DNA of 64,000 nucleotides. Origin: Amia ocellicauda (taxonomy: Eukaryota; Chordata; Actinopteri; Amiiformes; Amiidae). The stretch is from NCBI RefSeq assembly GCF_036373705.1, contig NC_089850.1, positions 53,143,048 through 53,207,047 of the forward strand, in the 5' to 3' direction. Below the pieces are notes generated by a model. That model made no database searches and was not told the DNA's origin. It saw nothing but the letters and a program-made list of their open reading frames with translations. Positions 33,712-45,104 of the stretch are shown in pieces (positions within the stretch are counted from its first letter, which is position 1; each line of letters starts with the position of its first letter). The position numbers were made by a program, and so were the translations under genes.

Positions 33712-33937
33712 GTAAATTATAGATTTTAATAATGTATGCTGTTTTTTTATTAGACAATTATTTCACAATAATTTAAGAAGCTGATGCATGCAATATACAA
33801 TGTACAACCACGTATTATTTTATTTTCCATTGATTGTGTTGTTTAAACTGGTAGTTGCTTTAGATGATCATTTCAAAGATATGTAAAACTCTCGAGTGTC
33901 GTTATTATTGCATATGATCCATAGCACGCTATTAGAC

Positions 33938-33939
<2 letters not shown>

Positions 33940-33977
<38 letters not shown>
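33940..33977. repeat. (AAT)n microsatellite
   Basis: About 12 AAT units in the first SNX19 intron. Confidence 0.9.
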
Positions 33978-34155
33978 TTATGTCAGTTAAAATTAAAATA
34001 GTCTAAGTCAACGTGCAGGAATTGTTTTTCCTTACATAAAAATACATACATATAATAAGCCCAACAAAGCAGAAAAATAAATAATTCAAATAAAACCGTT
34101 TTGTTGTTTGCTTGCTTGCTTGTTAGCGTGATTGGTGTGGTGTGGTGTTTTACAG

Positions 34156-35914
34156 GTGCTGACCTATGAGAAGAGCCATGACTCAGGCCGAGGCCATTCG
34201 TCCTAATTCCTGGCTGTTGTTCTTTGACCTTATGGGGCAGAAGAAGCTGCTGGGCTTTGGGGTGCTGCTGGTGTGGATGATGGTGTTTCACTTGCTGGTG
34301 AACGTTTGGCTGCTCTGCGTCTTCACCTGCCTTCTGGTCATCCTGGGCGGCTGGCTGGGGTCCCAGGCCGTACTGGACACCAACAGCGTGGTCCACCTAG
34401 AGCGCTTCATCCGGCTGGACAGGACACCACACTCACCCGAGTCTGAGCTGCAGCTGGACGAAGAAATTTCCAGTACGGTCAGCAAGATCATCAGGGACTT
34501 TGTGTCGTCCTGGTACAGGACTGTGACCTCTGAGCCTGAGTTTGAGATTGAGGTGCAGAAGGCCATGCTCTCCATGGCCCTGCAGCTGAAGAGCAGGGCC
34601 CAGAAGGTGGACAGGAAGGCCCTGGCCCAGAGAACCCTGGAGCTCTGCGGCTGCCATTTGCAGAGCTACATGAGGGCCAAGGAGGTCATCGCGGAGCTAG
34701 AAAAGCAACCAGGGGGAGACAACCGTTACGCTGAGGGCAACCTGTGGAAGCTTTATTGCAAAGTCAGCAATCCTCACCCAGCACTGAAGAGCTCTGCCAT
34801 GGAGGTGAACTATGCGAGGGCCATCGTCGACCTGCTTTTACATGTGCTAGTGCCGCCCCCCCATTTAGAAACCAGGACAGGACGGTATGTGGTGGGGGAG
34901 CTGATAACCTGCAATGTCCTCCTTCCTCTCATCACTAAGATGTCGGACCCCGACTGGCTAAACTTGATGATTGTGGATGTCTTCACCAAGTCCAGTAAGC
35001 AAGGTGCAGACAGGAGTGACCAGCTGGCGCCTTCATCAGCAGTGCCTCCTGTGCCTCCTGTGCAGCAGCAGCAGCAGCAGCATGCAGAACAAAATAACCT
35101 AGAAATCCCAAGCTCTTTACCCCTGAAGATCCAGCTGGAAACTCCAAGTGTGAGTGGAGCCCCAACCCCAGAGCTAACGGCCTATGATGTCATCGAGCAC
35201 TCTGAGATTTCCAGCCAACAGGAAACGGAAGAGGAGGAATGCAAGCAAGATGGCAGCGTTTCCATCTTCTCCGCTGCCAAGACACCCGGGATTGTTGCCA
35301 TGGACTACTTGCGGCCGGAAACCTTCAACCCTTTCTACTGTGAAGACTCGGACCTGGAGTCTCCCCTGTCTGATCTCAGGAAAGGCTCAACAGAGTCCCT
35401 GTTGCCCACGGGGGCTGAAGAAACGCTGTCTGAGCAGCTCGGAGACGGTGTCATTGGGAGCCTGCTGGACCCAGATGAGGAGTTTCAGAGTGACACGGGG
35501 TTAGGAGATGACTGCCAGAAAACCTTTGTCCCACACGGGTCAGAACAGACCTCGGCATCCCAGGCCAGTGCTGTACTTATTGCAGCAGAAACCCCAGGGG
35601 GAAGGCCAACTAGCATTGGAGATCTGGGGAGTGTTACTTCCCAAGAGGTGGACAAGGATGGCACTAGAGCGGAGCAGGTGCCCTCGAACTCGGAACAGGC
35701 AGGGGACTGTAACCCTCATGAACTGTCCATTGTGGTGCCCCTGCGCACCTCTTCCCCAACCACGGGAGTGATCTCTCTCGCCACTTTCAGCTTTGAGCCC
35801 CTTAGCAGCCCAGATGGGCCCGTCATGATCCAGAACCTCCGCATCACTGGCACCATCACAGCCAAAGAGCACAGAGGCACTGGATCCCATCCCTACACCT
35901 TGTACACCGTCAAG
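34156..35914 (+). CDS. SNX19: SNX19, first coding exon
   Basis: Sorting nexin 19, a membrane-anchored PX protein of the PXA/PX/nexin-C class associated with endosomal and ER membrane contacts. The exon begins after the acceptor at 34155; translation starts at the ATG at 34166 and gives 583 residues in phase 0. Residues about 28-61 are two adjacent hydrophobic stretches (HLLVNVWLLC), the membrane anchor. About 95-275 match the PXA domain (IIRDFV.SWYR, LCGCHLQSY, HLETRTGR, LITCNV.LPLI). The middle is acidic and low-complexity with six CAG codons at 35063. From about residue 553 the PX domain starts (MIQNLRITGTIT). The last codons read TLYTVK before gtagct. The frame is intact throughout and the family match is strong. 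Nearby antisense frames are shadows. Confidence 0.95.
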
Positions 35915-36528
35915 GTAGCTCCCTGCAGCTCAGTTTAGCTTATTTTTCTTTGTCCCTCTGAGGTGTTTACATTGTGTTGTCTGCCAGGGAAGGGGGATGG
36001 GGTTTTGTGTTCTGCTTTTCCACTGAAACCCACATTATATCATTTTCTTCAGGTTTAGGTTGAGTTTGAGGTTGATTTATATAAAGCATCATAACAAAGT
36101 ATAAATTAGTTTTTGTGCTTTTCATAACACACAAGGCAGATAAAAGGGGGACAGTGTAAAGCTAAAACAGACAAACAAGAAAACAAACATTTTCTTTTCT
36201 TTAGGCAGCTCTTTAATGTCTTCCAGTGAAAACAGCCTATCAGATTTATCTCAGAGACAGGCCTGTTCTTAAACTACATGTTGATTTGTTAACATGGTAA
36301 ATATTTATTATTATTATTAGCTGCATGCATATACATTGTTATATAAACTAAAGTGATCAAAGAAAACCAAAGCAACTGGAGGATCAATTAATATATATAT
36401 TTTTTATGCCAAGGCAGAGTTTCAGAGAATTTAGTTTTGTTTAAAACATGCATTCCAGAGTTACCTGCTTTCTTTAAACCTTTGGCGCTGTGTAAATTTT
36501 GCTCTCTCCTGTTTGTCTGTTGCCACAG

Positions 36529-36667
36529 TATGAGACCGCAGTGGACACCGAGAACCCAGGTACTCTGCAGTCTGTGGCCTACCACATGGTAAACCGGCGC
36601 TACAGCGAGTTCCTCAACCTTCAGACCCGCCTGGAGGAGAAGCCTGAACTGAGAAAACTAATCAAAA
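36529..36667 (+). CDS. SNX19: SNX19, coding exon 2 (PX domain)
   Basis: Continues in phase from TVK with YETAV. Contains NRRYSEFLNLQTRLEE, the basic RRYSEF motif of PX domains that contacts phosphoinositide. Ends with a split Asn codon (phase 1) before gtaaga. Confidence 0.95.
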
Positions 36668-36903
36668 GTAAGAGAGCGAGCCACCTGAGTGTGAACAGAC
36701 TGGATTAAGCAGAACAATCTCTGCATCATTTATAGCTCAATTAGAAAACCTCTGTCATGTTGATCTTATCTTTATGAACTGGAAAGGAAAAGTGTGATAA
36801 GGTACGAGAGAATTTGCTTACAATGTTCTTCTTTTTCTTTTAATATTCCCCCCATTTTTATTATTTCATAGCTTTTGCACCATTTCACATAAAATCATAT
36901 ATA

Positions 36904-38121
36904 CACTCACCTAAAGGATTATTAGGAACACCTGTTCAATTTCTCATTAATGCAATTATCTAACCAACCAATCACATGGCAGTTGCTTCAATGCATTTAG
37001 GGGTGTGGTCCTGGTCAAGACAATCTCCTGAACTCCAAACTGAATGTCTGAATGGGAAAGAAAGGTGATTTAAGCAATTTTGAGTGTGGCATGGTTGTTG
37101 GTGCCAGACGGGCCGGTCTGAGTATTTCACAATCTGCTCAGTTACTGGGATTTTCACGCACAAACATTTCTAGGGTTTACAAAGAATGGTGTGAAAAGTG
37201 AAAAACATCCAGTATGCGGCAGTCCTGTGGGCGAAAATGCCTTGTTGATGCTAGAGGTCAGAGGAGAATGGGCCGACTGATTCAAGCTGATAGAAGGGCA
37301 ACTTTGACTGAAATAACCACTCGTTACAACCGAGGTATGCAGCAAAGCATTTGTGAAGCCACAACACGTACAACCTTGAGGCGGATGGGCTACAACAGCA
37401 GAAGACCCCACCGGGTACCACTCATCTCCACTACAAATAGGAAAAAGAGGTTACAATTTGCACAAGCTCACCAAAATTGGACAGTTGAAGACTGGAAAAA
37501 TGTTGCCTGGTCTGATGAGTCTCGATTTCTGTTGAGACATTCAGATGGTAGAGTCAGAATTTGGCGTAAACAGAATGAGAACATGGATCCATCATGCCTT
37601 GTTACCACTGTGCAGGCTGGTGGTGGTGGTGTAATGGTGTGGGGGATGTTTTCTTGGCACACTTTAGGCCCCTTAGTGCCAATTGGGCATCGTTTAAATG
37701 CCACGGCCTACCTGAGCATTGTTTCTGACCATGTCCATCCCTTTATGACCACCATGTACCCATCCTCTGATGGCTACTTCCAGCAGGATAATGCACCATG
37801 TCACAAAGGTCGAATCATTTCAAATTGGTTTCTTGAACATGACAATGAGTTCACTGTACTAAACTGGCCCCCACAGTCACCAGATCTCAACCCAATAGAG
37901 CATCTTTGGGATGTGGTGGAACGGGAGCTTCGTGCCCTGGATGTGCATCCCACAAATCTCCATCAACTGCAAGATGCTATCCTATCAATATGGGCCAACA
38001 TTTCTAAAGAATGCTTTCAGCACCTTGTTGAATCAATGCCACGTAGAATTAAGGCAGTTCTGAAGGCGAAAGGGGGTCAAACACAGTATTAGTATGGTGT
38101 TCCTAATAATCCTTTAGGTGA

Positions 38122-38124
<3 letters not shown>
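36904..38124 (+). mobile_element. Tc1-like family A, copy A2 (full length)
   Basis: A 1221-base element with 30-base inverted ends (cactcacctaaaggatta...) flanked by TA. The right flank is a (TA)n run shared with the next element. Lies in the sense direction in the SNX19 intron. Confidence 0.95.
37052..38092 (+). pseudogene. Family A transposase, copy A2, one nonsense codon
   Basis: 346-codon transposase reading frame equivalent to copies A3 and A4, with a TGA at codon 50 (37199-37201) where the others have GGA. Downstream sequence is open for about 297 codons and keeps the catalytic acids (WSDESRF, QQDNAPCH, NPIEHLW). A shorter protein from the internal ATG at 37214 would lack most of the DNA-binding domain. 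Confidence 0.9.

Positions 38125-38176
<52 letters not shown>
38125..38176. repeat. (TA)n between copies A2 and B1
   Basis: About 26 TA units fill the whole gap between two Tc1-like elements. Confidence 0.95.
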
Positions 38177-38179
<3 letters not shown>

Positions 38180-38404
38180 TGAGGGAAAAAAGTATTTGAT
38201 CCCCTGCTGATTTTGTATGTTTGCCCACTGACAAAGAAATTATCAGTCTATAATTTTAATGGTAGGTGTATTTTAACAGTGAGAGACAGAATAACAACAA
38301 AAAAATCCAGAAAAACGCATTTCAAAAAAGTTATAAATTGATTGGCATGTTAATGAGGGAAATAAGTATTTGATCCCCTATCAATCAGCAAGATTTTTGG
38401 CTCC

Positions 38405-38501
38405 CAGGTGTCTTTTATACAGGTAACGAGCTGAGATTAGGGGCAGTCTCTTAAAGGGAGTGCTCCTAATCAAAGCTCGTTACCTGTATAAAAGACACCT
38501 G
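38405..38501. promoter_or_regulatory. Internal hairpin with TATA boxes, copy B1
   Basis: An internal inverted repeat (caggtgtcttttatacaggt ... acctgtataaaagacacctg) with arms of about 35-40 bases. Each arm contains TATAAAAG pointing outward; the right one (38487-38494) is 50 bases before the transposase ATG and could be its promoter. Confidence 0.6.
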
Positions 38502-38543
38502 TCCACAGAAGCAATCAATCAATCAGATTCCAAACTCTCCACC

Positions 38544-39548
38544 ATGGCCAAGACCAAAGAGCTGTCCAAGGTTGTCAGGGACAAGATTGTAGACGTACAC
38601 AATGCTGGAATGGGCTACAAGACCATCGCCAAGCAGCTTGGTGAGAAGGTGACAACAGTTGATGCGATTATTCATAAATGGAAGAAACACAAAATAACTG
38701 TCAGTCTCCCTCGGTCTGGGGCTCCATGCAAGATCTCACCTCGTGGAGTTTCAATGATCATGAGAACGGTGAGGAATCAGCCCAGAACTACATGGGAGGA
38801 TCTTGTTAATGATCTCAAGGCAGCTGGGACCATAGTCACCAAGAAAACAATTGGTAACACACTACGCTGTGAAGGACTGAAATCCTGCAGCGCCCGCAAG
38901 GTCCCCCTGCTCAAAAAAGCACATGTACAGGCCCGTCTGAAGTTTGCCAATGAACATCTAAATCAGCCAGAGGAGAACTGGGTGAAAGTATTGTGGTCAG
39001 ATGAGACCAAAATCGAGCTCTTTGGCATCAACTCAACTCGCCGTGTTTGGAGGAGGAGGAGGAATGACCCCAAGAACACCATCCCCACCGTCAAACATGG
39101 AGGTGGAAACATTATGCTTTGGGGGTGTTTTTCTGCTAAGGGGACAGGACAACTGCACCGCATCAACGGGACGATGGACGGGGCCATCTTGGGTGAGAAC
39201 CTCCTTCCCTCAGCCAGGGCATTGAAAATGGGTCGTGGATGGGTATTCCAGCATGACAATGACCCAAAACACACAGCCAAGGCAACAAAGGAGTGGCTCA
39301 AGAAGAAGCACATTAAGGTCCTGGAGTGGCCTAGCCAGTCTCCAGACCTTAATCCCATAGAAAATCTGTGGAGGGAGCTGAAGGTTCGAGTTGCCAAACG
39401 TTAGCCTTGAAACCTTAATGACTTGGAGAGTATCTGCAAAGAGGAGTGGGACAAAATCCCTCCTGAGATGTGTGCAAACCTGGTGGCCAACTACAAGAAA
39501 CGTCTGACCTCTGTGATTGCCAACAAGGGTTTTGCCACCAAGTACTAA
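38544..39548 (+). pseudogene. Family B transposase, copy B1, two internal stops
   Basis: Reading frame of 334 codons from MAKTKELSK. It has the helix-turn-helix region ([15 protein letters not shown]), a basic linker and a DDE core: [16 protein letters not shown] and NPIENLW, with 34 residues between the second Asp and the Glu. TAG and TGA stops follow AKR at 39402 and 39408, so translation would end at 286 residues, after the catalytic Glu but before the last about 48. A four-codon deletion (after TMDGA) and one added Arg codon also set it apart from copy B2. Probably inactive. Confidence 0.9.
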
Positions 39549-39761
39549 GTCGAAGGGGTCAAATACTTATTTCCCTCATTAACATGCAAATCAATTTATA
39601 ACTTTTTTGAAATGCATTTTTCTGGATTTTTTTGTTGTTATTCTGTCTCTCACTGTTAAAATACACCTACCATTAAAATTATAAACAGATCATTTCTTTG
39701 TCAGTGGGCAAACGTACAAAATCAGCAGGGGATCGAATACTTTTTTCCCTCACTGTATATA

Positions 39762-40982
39762 CACTCACCTAAAGGATTATTAGGAACACCTGTTCAATTT
39801 CTCATTAATGCAATTATCTAACCAACCAATCACATGGCAGTTGCTTCAATGCATTTAGGGGTGTGGTCCTGGTCAAGACAATCTCCTGAACTCCAAACTG
39901 AATGTCTGAATGGGAAAGAAAGGTGATTTAAGCAATTTTGAGCGTGGCATGGTTGTTGGTGCCAGACGGGCCGGTCTGAGTATTTCACAATCTGCTCAGT
40001 TACTGGGATTTTCACGCACAACCATTTCTAGGGTTTACAAAGAATGGTGTGAAAAGGGAAAAACATCCAGTATGCGGCAGTCCTGTGGGCGAAAATGCCT
40101 TGTTGATGCTAGAGGTCAGAGGAGAATGGGCCGACTGATTCAAGCTGATAGAAGAGCAACTTTGACTGAAATAACCACTCGTTACAACCGAGGTATGCAG
40201 CTAAGCATTTGTGAAGCCACAACACGTACAACCTTGAGGCGGATGGGCTACAACAGCAGAAGACCCCACCGGGTACCACTCATCTCCACTACAAATAGGA
40301 AAAAGAGGCTACAATTTGCACAAGCTCACCAAAACTGGACAGTTGAAGACTGGAAAAATGTTGCCTGGTCTGATGAGTCTCGATTTCTGTTGAGACATTC
40401 AGATGGTAGAGTCGGAATTTGGCGTAAACAGAATGAGAACATGGATCCATCATGCCTTGTTACCACTGTGCAGGCTGGTGGTGGTGGTGTAATGGTGTGG
40501 GGGATGTTTTCTTGGCACACTTTAGGCCCCTTAGTGCCAATTGGGCATCGTTTAAATGCCACGGCCTACCTGAGCATTGTTTCTGACCATGTCCATCCCT
40601 TTATGACCACCATGTACGCATCCTCTGATGGCTACTTCCAGCAGGATAATGCACCATGTCACAAAGGTCGAATCATTTCAAATTGGTTTCTTGAACATGA
40701 CAATGAGTTCACTGTACTAAACTGGCCCCCACAGTCACCAGATCTCAACCCAATAGAGCATCTTTGGGATGTGGTGGAACGGGAGCTTCGTGCCCTGGAT
40801 GTGCATCCCACAAATCTCCATCAACTGCAAGATGCTATCCTATCAATATGGGCCAACATTTCTAAAGAATGCTTTCAGCACATTGTTGAATCAATGCCAC
40901 GTAGAATTAAGGCAGTTCTGAAGGCGAAAGGGGGTCAAACACAGTATTAGTATGGTGTTCCTAATAATCCTTTAGGTGAGTG
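39762..40982 (+). mobile_element. Tc1-like family A, copy A3 (full length)
   Basis: 1221 bases, same ends as A2 and A4, flanked by TA on both sides; the right TA run is about 22 bases. Confidence 0.95.
39910..40950 (+). CDS. Family A Tc1-like transposase, copy A3, intact frame
   Basis: 346 residues, no stop or frameshift. Cut-and-paste transposase: N-terminal DNA-binding helices (GLSISQSAQLLGFSRTTISRVYKEW region and a second helix-turn-helix around TLTEITTRYN), then a DDE nuclease core with WSDESRF, QQDNAPCHK and NPIEHLWD. Thirty-six residues lie between the second Asp and the Glu, matching the DD36E (Incomer-type) group rather than classic DD34E Tc1. A few private changes (VGIWRK, YASSDG, HIVESM) suggest some decay. 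Whether it is active cannot be told. Confidence 0.9.
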   Translation: MGKKGDLSNFERGMVVGARRAGLSISQSAQLLGFSRTTISRVYKEWCEKGKTSSMRQSCGRKCLVDARGQRRMGRLIQADRRATLTEITTRYNRGMQLSICEATTRTTLRRMGYNSRRPHRVPLISTTNRKKRLQFAQAHQNWTVEDWKNVAWSDESRFLLRHSDGRVGIWRKQNENMDPSCLVTTVQAGGGGVMVWGMFSWHTLGPLVPIGHRLNATAYLSIVSDHVHPFMTTMYASSDGYFQQDNAPCHKGRIISNWFLEHDNEFTVLNWPPQSPDLNPIEHLWDVVERELRALDVHPTNLHQLQDAILSIWANISKECFQHIVESMPRRIKAVLKAKGGQTQY

Positions 40983-41014
<32 letters not shown>

Positions 41015-41150
41015 TTATATGTAAGCTTTGTAATTATACATGAAGTAGCCCATGATTGGTTAATGTGCCATGTAGGAGTGATCTGCATGTGTTATTGACG
41101 AGTAAGGAGATTAATTGAGCCTCTTTTCCCCTAATGTTTCTATTTCTTAG

Positions 41151-41251
41151 ATGTGAAAGGACCCAAGAAGCTGTTTCCTGACCTTCCTTTTGGAAACATG
41201 GACAGTGACAAAGTAGAGGCGAGAAAAGGCCTATTGGAATCTTTCCTCAAG
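41151..41251 (+). CDS. SNX19: SNX19, coding exon 3 (PX domain)
   Basis: Acceptor ttcttag. The split codon completes Asn, then VKGPKKLFPDLPFGNMDSDKV, the proline-rich PX loop and following helix. Ends SFLK in phase 0 at gtctgt. The 4.5-kb intron before it holds copies A2, B1 and A3. Confidence 0.95.
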
Positions 41252-41539
41252 GTCTGTCGGATTCTTGTCTCAATTAATTTAGATTTAAAAACATCATGTA
41301 GTCTTTCAGATCTGTCTGCTGGCTACCTCATCTCAAAATACCCTTTGCTGTTTTTCTACCTTTTGTGATAAGGCTCTTCCTCCACATTGAAGTGGGTAAT
41401 CCTGAACAGCACGCCATATAAGCACAACAAACAATTCTATGTGCGGATGTATCCACATAGCTGGGTCATGGGGGACTGTTGCACTGCGAGCTGCAAGGTG
41501 TGTTGAATCCCTCGTCTTTCACGTCATTTTGTCTTGCAG

Positions 41540-41659
41540 CAACTTTGTGCGATTCCGGAAGCAGCTAACAGTGAGGAGATGCAGGAGTTCCTGGCGCTCA
41601 ATACAGACGCAAGAATAGCTTTCGTGAAGAAGCCCTTCATCGTTTCCCGGATAGACAAG
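41540..41659 (+). CDS. SNX19: SNX19, coding exon 4 (end of PX)
   Basis: Forty codons, QLCAIPEAAN to VSRIDK, phase 0 both sides, acceptor cttgcag and donor gtgacg. Contains the last PX helix (EFLALNTDARIAF). Confidence 0.95.
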
Positions 41660-41857
41660 GTGACGTGCAGGCCAGCACTGCTTTTAAGTGCTTTCTATTG
41701 TCGCAAGTGTGATGCGGCTTATGGACGGCACTGTCATTCAGGTTTACGTCACTGCATGTCTCGTTACTAGTTCAAACTTATATTCATGTGCAGTAACCTT
41801 TTTTTTGTTTTTTTATCCCCCCCACCTCCTTCCATCTCATTCTTTATTTATGCGCAG

Positions 41858-41982
41858 ATCGTGATGAATGCCATTGCGGACACGCTGAAAACAGCCTTCC
41901 CTCGCTCCCAGCCTCAGAGCCCCACCGAGGACAATGGGGAGACTGACGCAGATGGGAAACCGTCTGACAATAAAAAATCTAA
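41858..41982 (+). CDS. SNX19: SNX19, coding exon 5
   Basis: IVMNAIADTLKTAFPRSQPQ followed by an acidic, lysine-rich linker. The donor that keeps the frame is gtgtgt after 41982 (phase 2), less typical than the nearby gtaaga, which would break the frame. Confidence 0.85.
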
Positions 41983-42224
41983 GTGTGTAAGACTGCAGGC
42001 TGGATACCACCTTGTGTATCGAGCTGCGCCTCACTCTGATTACAGATTAGTGCAGTATTCTGCAGTCAGAGGCCCATAGTAATATGTCAGACTGAGACTA
42101 ACACTTCAATATTTTAAATGTGATGTAGTTTTCTCTAGGGAAGTGGGGTGTTCAGTAGGAATTTGTATTTGAGTATGTAATGAATTGAACATTAGTAGGT
42201 ATGTTAGTTTGTTAAGGTAATGTA

Positions 42225-42402
42225 CAGTGTTCCCCCCAGAAATTAGCCTAGGCATGGCTGTCTGTTTCAGATTTGTTGGCCTAAAGGTAGGGTGTGTGGG
42301 GGTGGGGGTGCTTGCAGATTTTTTTTTTTTTTTTTGCGATGTCGATTTGTCTCGACATTCAGACATTTGTATCCAGGTCTGGATATAGCTGGGGGAAACC
42401 CT
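42225..42402. mobile_element. hAT-like MITE, copy 1
   Basis: Ends cagtgttccccccagaaatt and ctgggggaaaccct are imperfect inverses; the first part matches the element at 44645. Lies in an SNX19 intron. No clear target duplication. Confidence 0.5.
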
Positions 42403-42482
42403 CATGTAATTTTGCAGCCCAGAAGGCAGAATGTCCGCTCCTATATATCTGTATGGCTGTAAAGTATGATTTATTATTTTAG

Positions 42483-42576
42483 GTCTCGATTGAGGTTCTC
42501 CAGTAAAATTGCTCCTGTCCTCAGCGTATCTGATATTCAGCCTAAAGTGCTCTACTGTTTTGGAGAGGAGCAAACC
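42483..42576 (+). CDS. SNX19: SNX19, coding exon 6
   Basis: Completes a Ser-rich RLRFSSKIAPVL segment and VLYCFGEEQT, then the canonical donor gtaagt. Begins the linker towards the nexin-C domain. Phase 2 in, phase 0 out. Confidence 0.9.
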
Positions 42577-42818
42577 GTAAGTATATTTTTCGACATGCCC
42601 CGTGGCCTGTTCTTCTGTTTGTTAGAATAATATTTAGAAACAGTGTACTCAAAATCTATAGTTGTAAGTTATTCTCCTTCCATATTGGAGAAACACAACT
42701 TAAGTTCAGGTCATATAGAAAGACAAGCCCTTTGTTTCCAAGGGTTATTAGCAAGGGTCAGTGCCCCCCAGGTTTTATTACTGCAGCTGAAACCCAAGAT
42801 ATGCCTTGCTGTGTCCAG

Positions 42819-42999
42819 GTCTTCAGTGGCCTCTCCTTGGCGGGCCTGGAGGATTTCCTTCAGAAGCAGGAGAAGCAGTTGAGCCTCCTGCCAGCCGTGG
42901 AGACAGGGGACAAGAGAGAGGGAGAGACAGAAAACAGGAGCAGTGAAGACCCGAGCGTTCCAGATAGGGGACTACAGGAAGAAGCCAACCGAAATGCTG
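42819..42999 (+). CDS. SNX19: SNX19, coding exon 7
   Basis: Acceptor tgtccag; reads FSGLSLAGLEDFLQKQEKQL, a probable helix, then an acidic low-complexity linker. Ends phase 1 with donor gtaagt. Less conserved than its neighbours, but the junctions and context fit. Confidence 0.85.
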
Positions 43000-43229
43000 G
43001 TAAGTTCAGCCTGGGATACCAGCGGACTGGATGAGGTTTGTAGTTTTACACTGGCTTCAGGGAGCAAGCTATAGGGCATCCTGTTATTATTTATGTAATA
43101 TGAAATTAAGAAATTACATGTTTGGTTGACTTAAGGGTTAGAGAGTTCGTTTTGTTTTCCTTGCTATTATTTAGCTCCTCTTTACAGTAACCTCTCTAAA
43201 ACATCTCTAAAATAAGATCCTTTTTATCT

Positions 43230-43447
43230 GTCAGAGACTCTGAAAAAGTCATTCATGCTTTTATTTCTTCTCGCCTGGACTTGTCAAAGTCAGAAAACCC
43301 TCTCCCGTCTGCAGCTTGTGCTGAACGCGGCTCTGAGGCTTCTATTTAGAACAAATAAGCGTGAACATATCACCCCAATCTTATATTCCTTATATTGGTT
43401 ACCAGTTAGTTTTATAATTGATTTTAAGATTTTACTAATTACTTGTT
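43230..43447 (+). pseudogene. LINE reverse transcriptase fragment
   Basis: Frame-shifted remnant near the C-terminal side of a non-LTR reverse transcriptase: HAFISSRLD, then LSRLQLVLNAALRLL, HITPILYSLYWLPV and IDFKILL, as in L2/CR1/Rex-like LINEs. Inside an SNX19 intron. Confidence 0.75.
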
Positions 43448-44644
43448 AATTGTAAACAGTTTTTTGTGCAATTTTACAGAGGACATTTTCGCTTCTTCCC
43501 TTCCTCCATTTTATTCTTGGTGACAGATGCAATTATTTTGCAGAAGTGCATTCTCATTCGCTTCATTCTTCTCGGCTTGTCTGCTGTTTTGGATTTGCAT
43601 AACATTTTCTGTCCTTTGGCAGTGTTTTTTAAATGTACACTAGTGTAAAATCAGTTTAATCATATTTCTGTGACGTACAAATGGGCCTCCTTGTGTAATT
43701 CTGGATATTGTTTTGTGCACTTGTCTGAAGCCACAAGACTCTATGGAGATTCAAACCATATTCTGTTTTACAAGATTACAACATTTTCAGATGACTCTTT
43801 CTTCCCATTGAACTGTGCTAAAATAATACCTTAAATAACACAAAATAACAGCAATATGTGACTCACTGTAGAAAATTAAGTAATTACCATTTGATCTGAA
43901 AAAGGATTTCATTCAAATGAAAATAAATTATCCAATGTATTGGTTGTGAAATGATGGCTAAATACATTGGATGAGATAAATGCTATAAGTATTGCTTTTA
44001 AATGGAAAAAAAAATCACACTTCAGGAGAATAACATAACTCCTGGTAGTCTGTGAAAATGAAGGCTTTTGCTCCATGAGGAAACCAGGCCTTCATCCTTT
44101 CAATGAGTGACTGTTGCTGAACGGGGGGGAGTATTTTATCTAATCCAGTTGACCGCTCCTACATTTCGCACTGAAGGGAAACTCTTGACTCCTGTGTTAC
44201 TTCTAAGAGACAATTAGTCTGATCGTGCACATTCCTAGCATTTTATAATTGTATTAAAACGGAAATTAGTGTTGTCAGTGTTTGTTTTTTCTCTCTCAAG
44301 GCCAATGTAACTTGGCACTCAAGCCAAGCACTCTCTAATCCTGTCACAGTTGTTAGATGGCTTGGCTAAAGCCCTCTGCAGTTACCTACCCTTCAGTGTC
44401 TTGCGGGATGTCTTGTATGTGTTTCTGCAGTCTTCTTACTGTGAGTTGTATGTCATCTGCTTGCTCAGATTTAGCCTACATGTGGACCTCCATGATGAAA
44501 AAATAAAACGCTTGGAAAGAAAAGCACTTAAGAGATAATTGACTTAGTGTTTTTGTTGTTTCCATTCTTATCCTGTGAGGTTGTCCACCCCTGATCCAGA
44601 AGAGTCTCTTCGTGCTCGTTTTGTATGTAACATCAAATGGTCAA

Positions 44645-44870
44645 GAGGGTTTCCTGCAGAAATTAGCATAGGCAAGGCGGTCTGTTACTGAATTGTTGGG
44701 GGGCGGGCAGTGCCATCAGAATGTTGAGCGGTGGGGTTTTTGTGCCATTGGATTGTCGAGCGGGGGGATTTCGCTGTAGTGAACAAGAGCATGTGTGCCT
44801 GTGCTTTAAAGTTTATAATATTTTCTTTGCCATTCATTTGTTTGGCCTGAATAGTACTGCGGGAAACCCT
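44645..44870. mobile_element. hAT-like MITE, copy 2
   Basis: Inverted ends agggtttcctgcag and ctgcgggaaaccct. Shares gcagaaattagc(c/a)taggca with the copy at 42225. Confidence 0.55.
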
Positions 44871-45104
44871 GGCAATCATATTTAAACTAATTAAGCTAAT
44901 TATAGATCCAGTTAAGTCATTAAGAGCAACCCCTGCCTCTACAGGAGCTGGTTTGCCATGTTCTGGGGTATGGGAAAGCTGGAATCCATGATCGGCATTT
45001 GTCTGCAGTCTGTTTATTTAGCTGGCATCTGTGCATTCTCCAGGCTAAAGATATGAAGAGTTTTTTTTACCCTATAGTTACATACCATACAGAAATAAAT
45101 AAAT

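Larger units (their letters stand above)
38177..39755 (+). mobile_element. Tc1-like family B, copy B1
   Basis: A 1579-base element from cagtgaggg to ccctcactg with long inverted ends of about 190 bases, flanked by TA. Distinct from family A in end sequence and transposase. It is separated from copy A3 by only tatata. Confidence 0.95.

Noticed and set aside
34288..35890. Several long antisense frames within the SNX19 exon
   Set aside because: They are shadows of a GC-rich coding exon and show no family motif.
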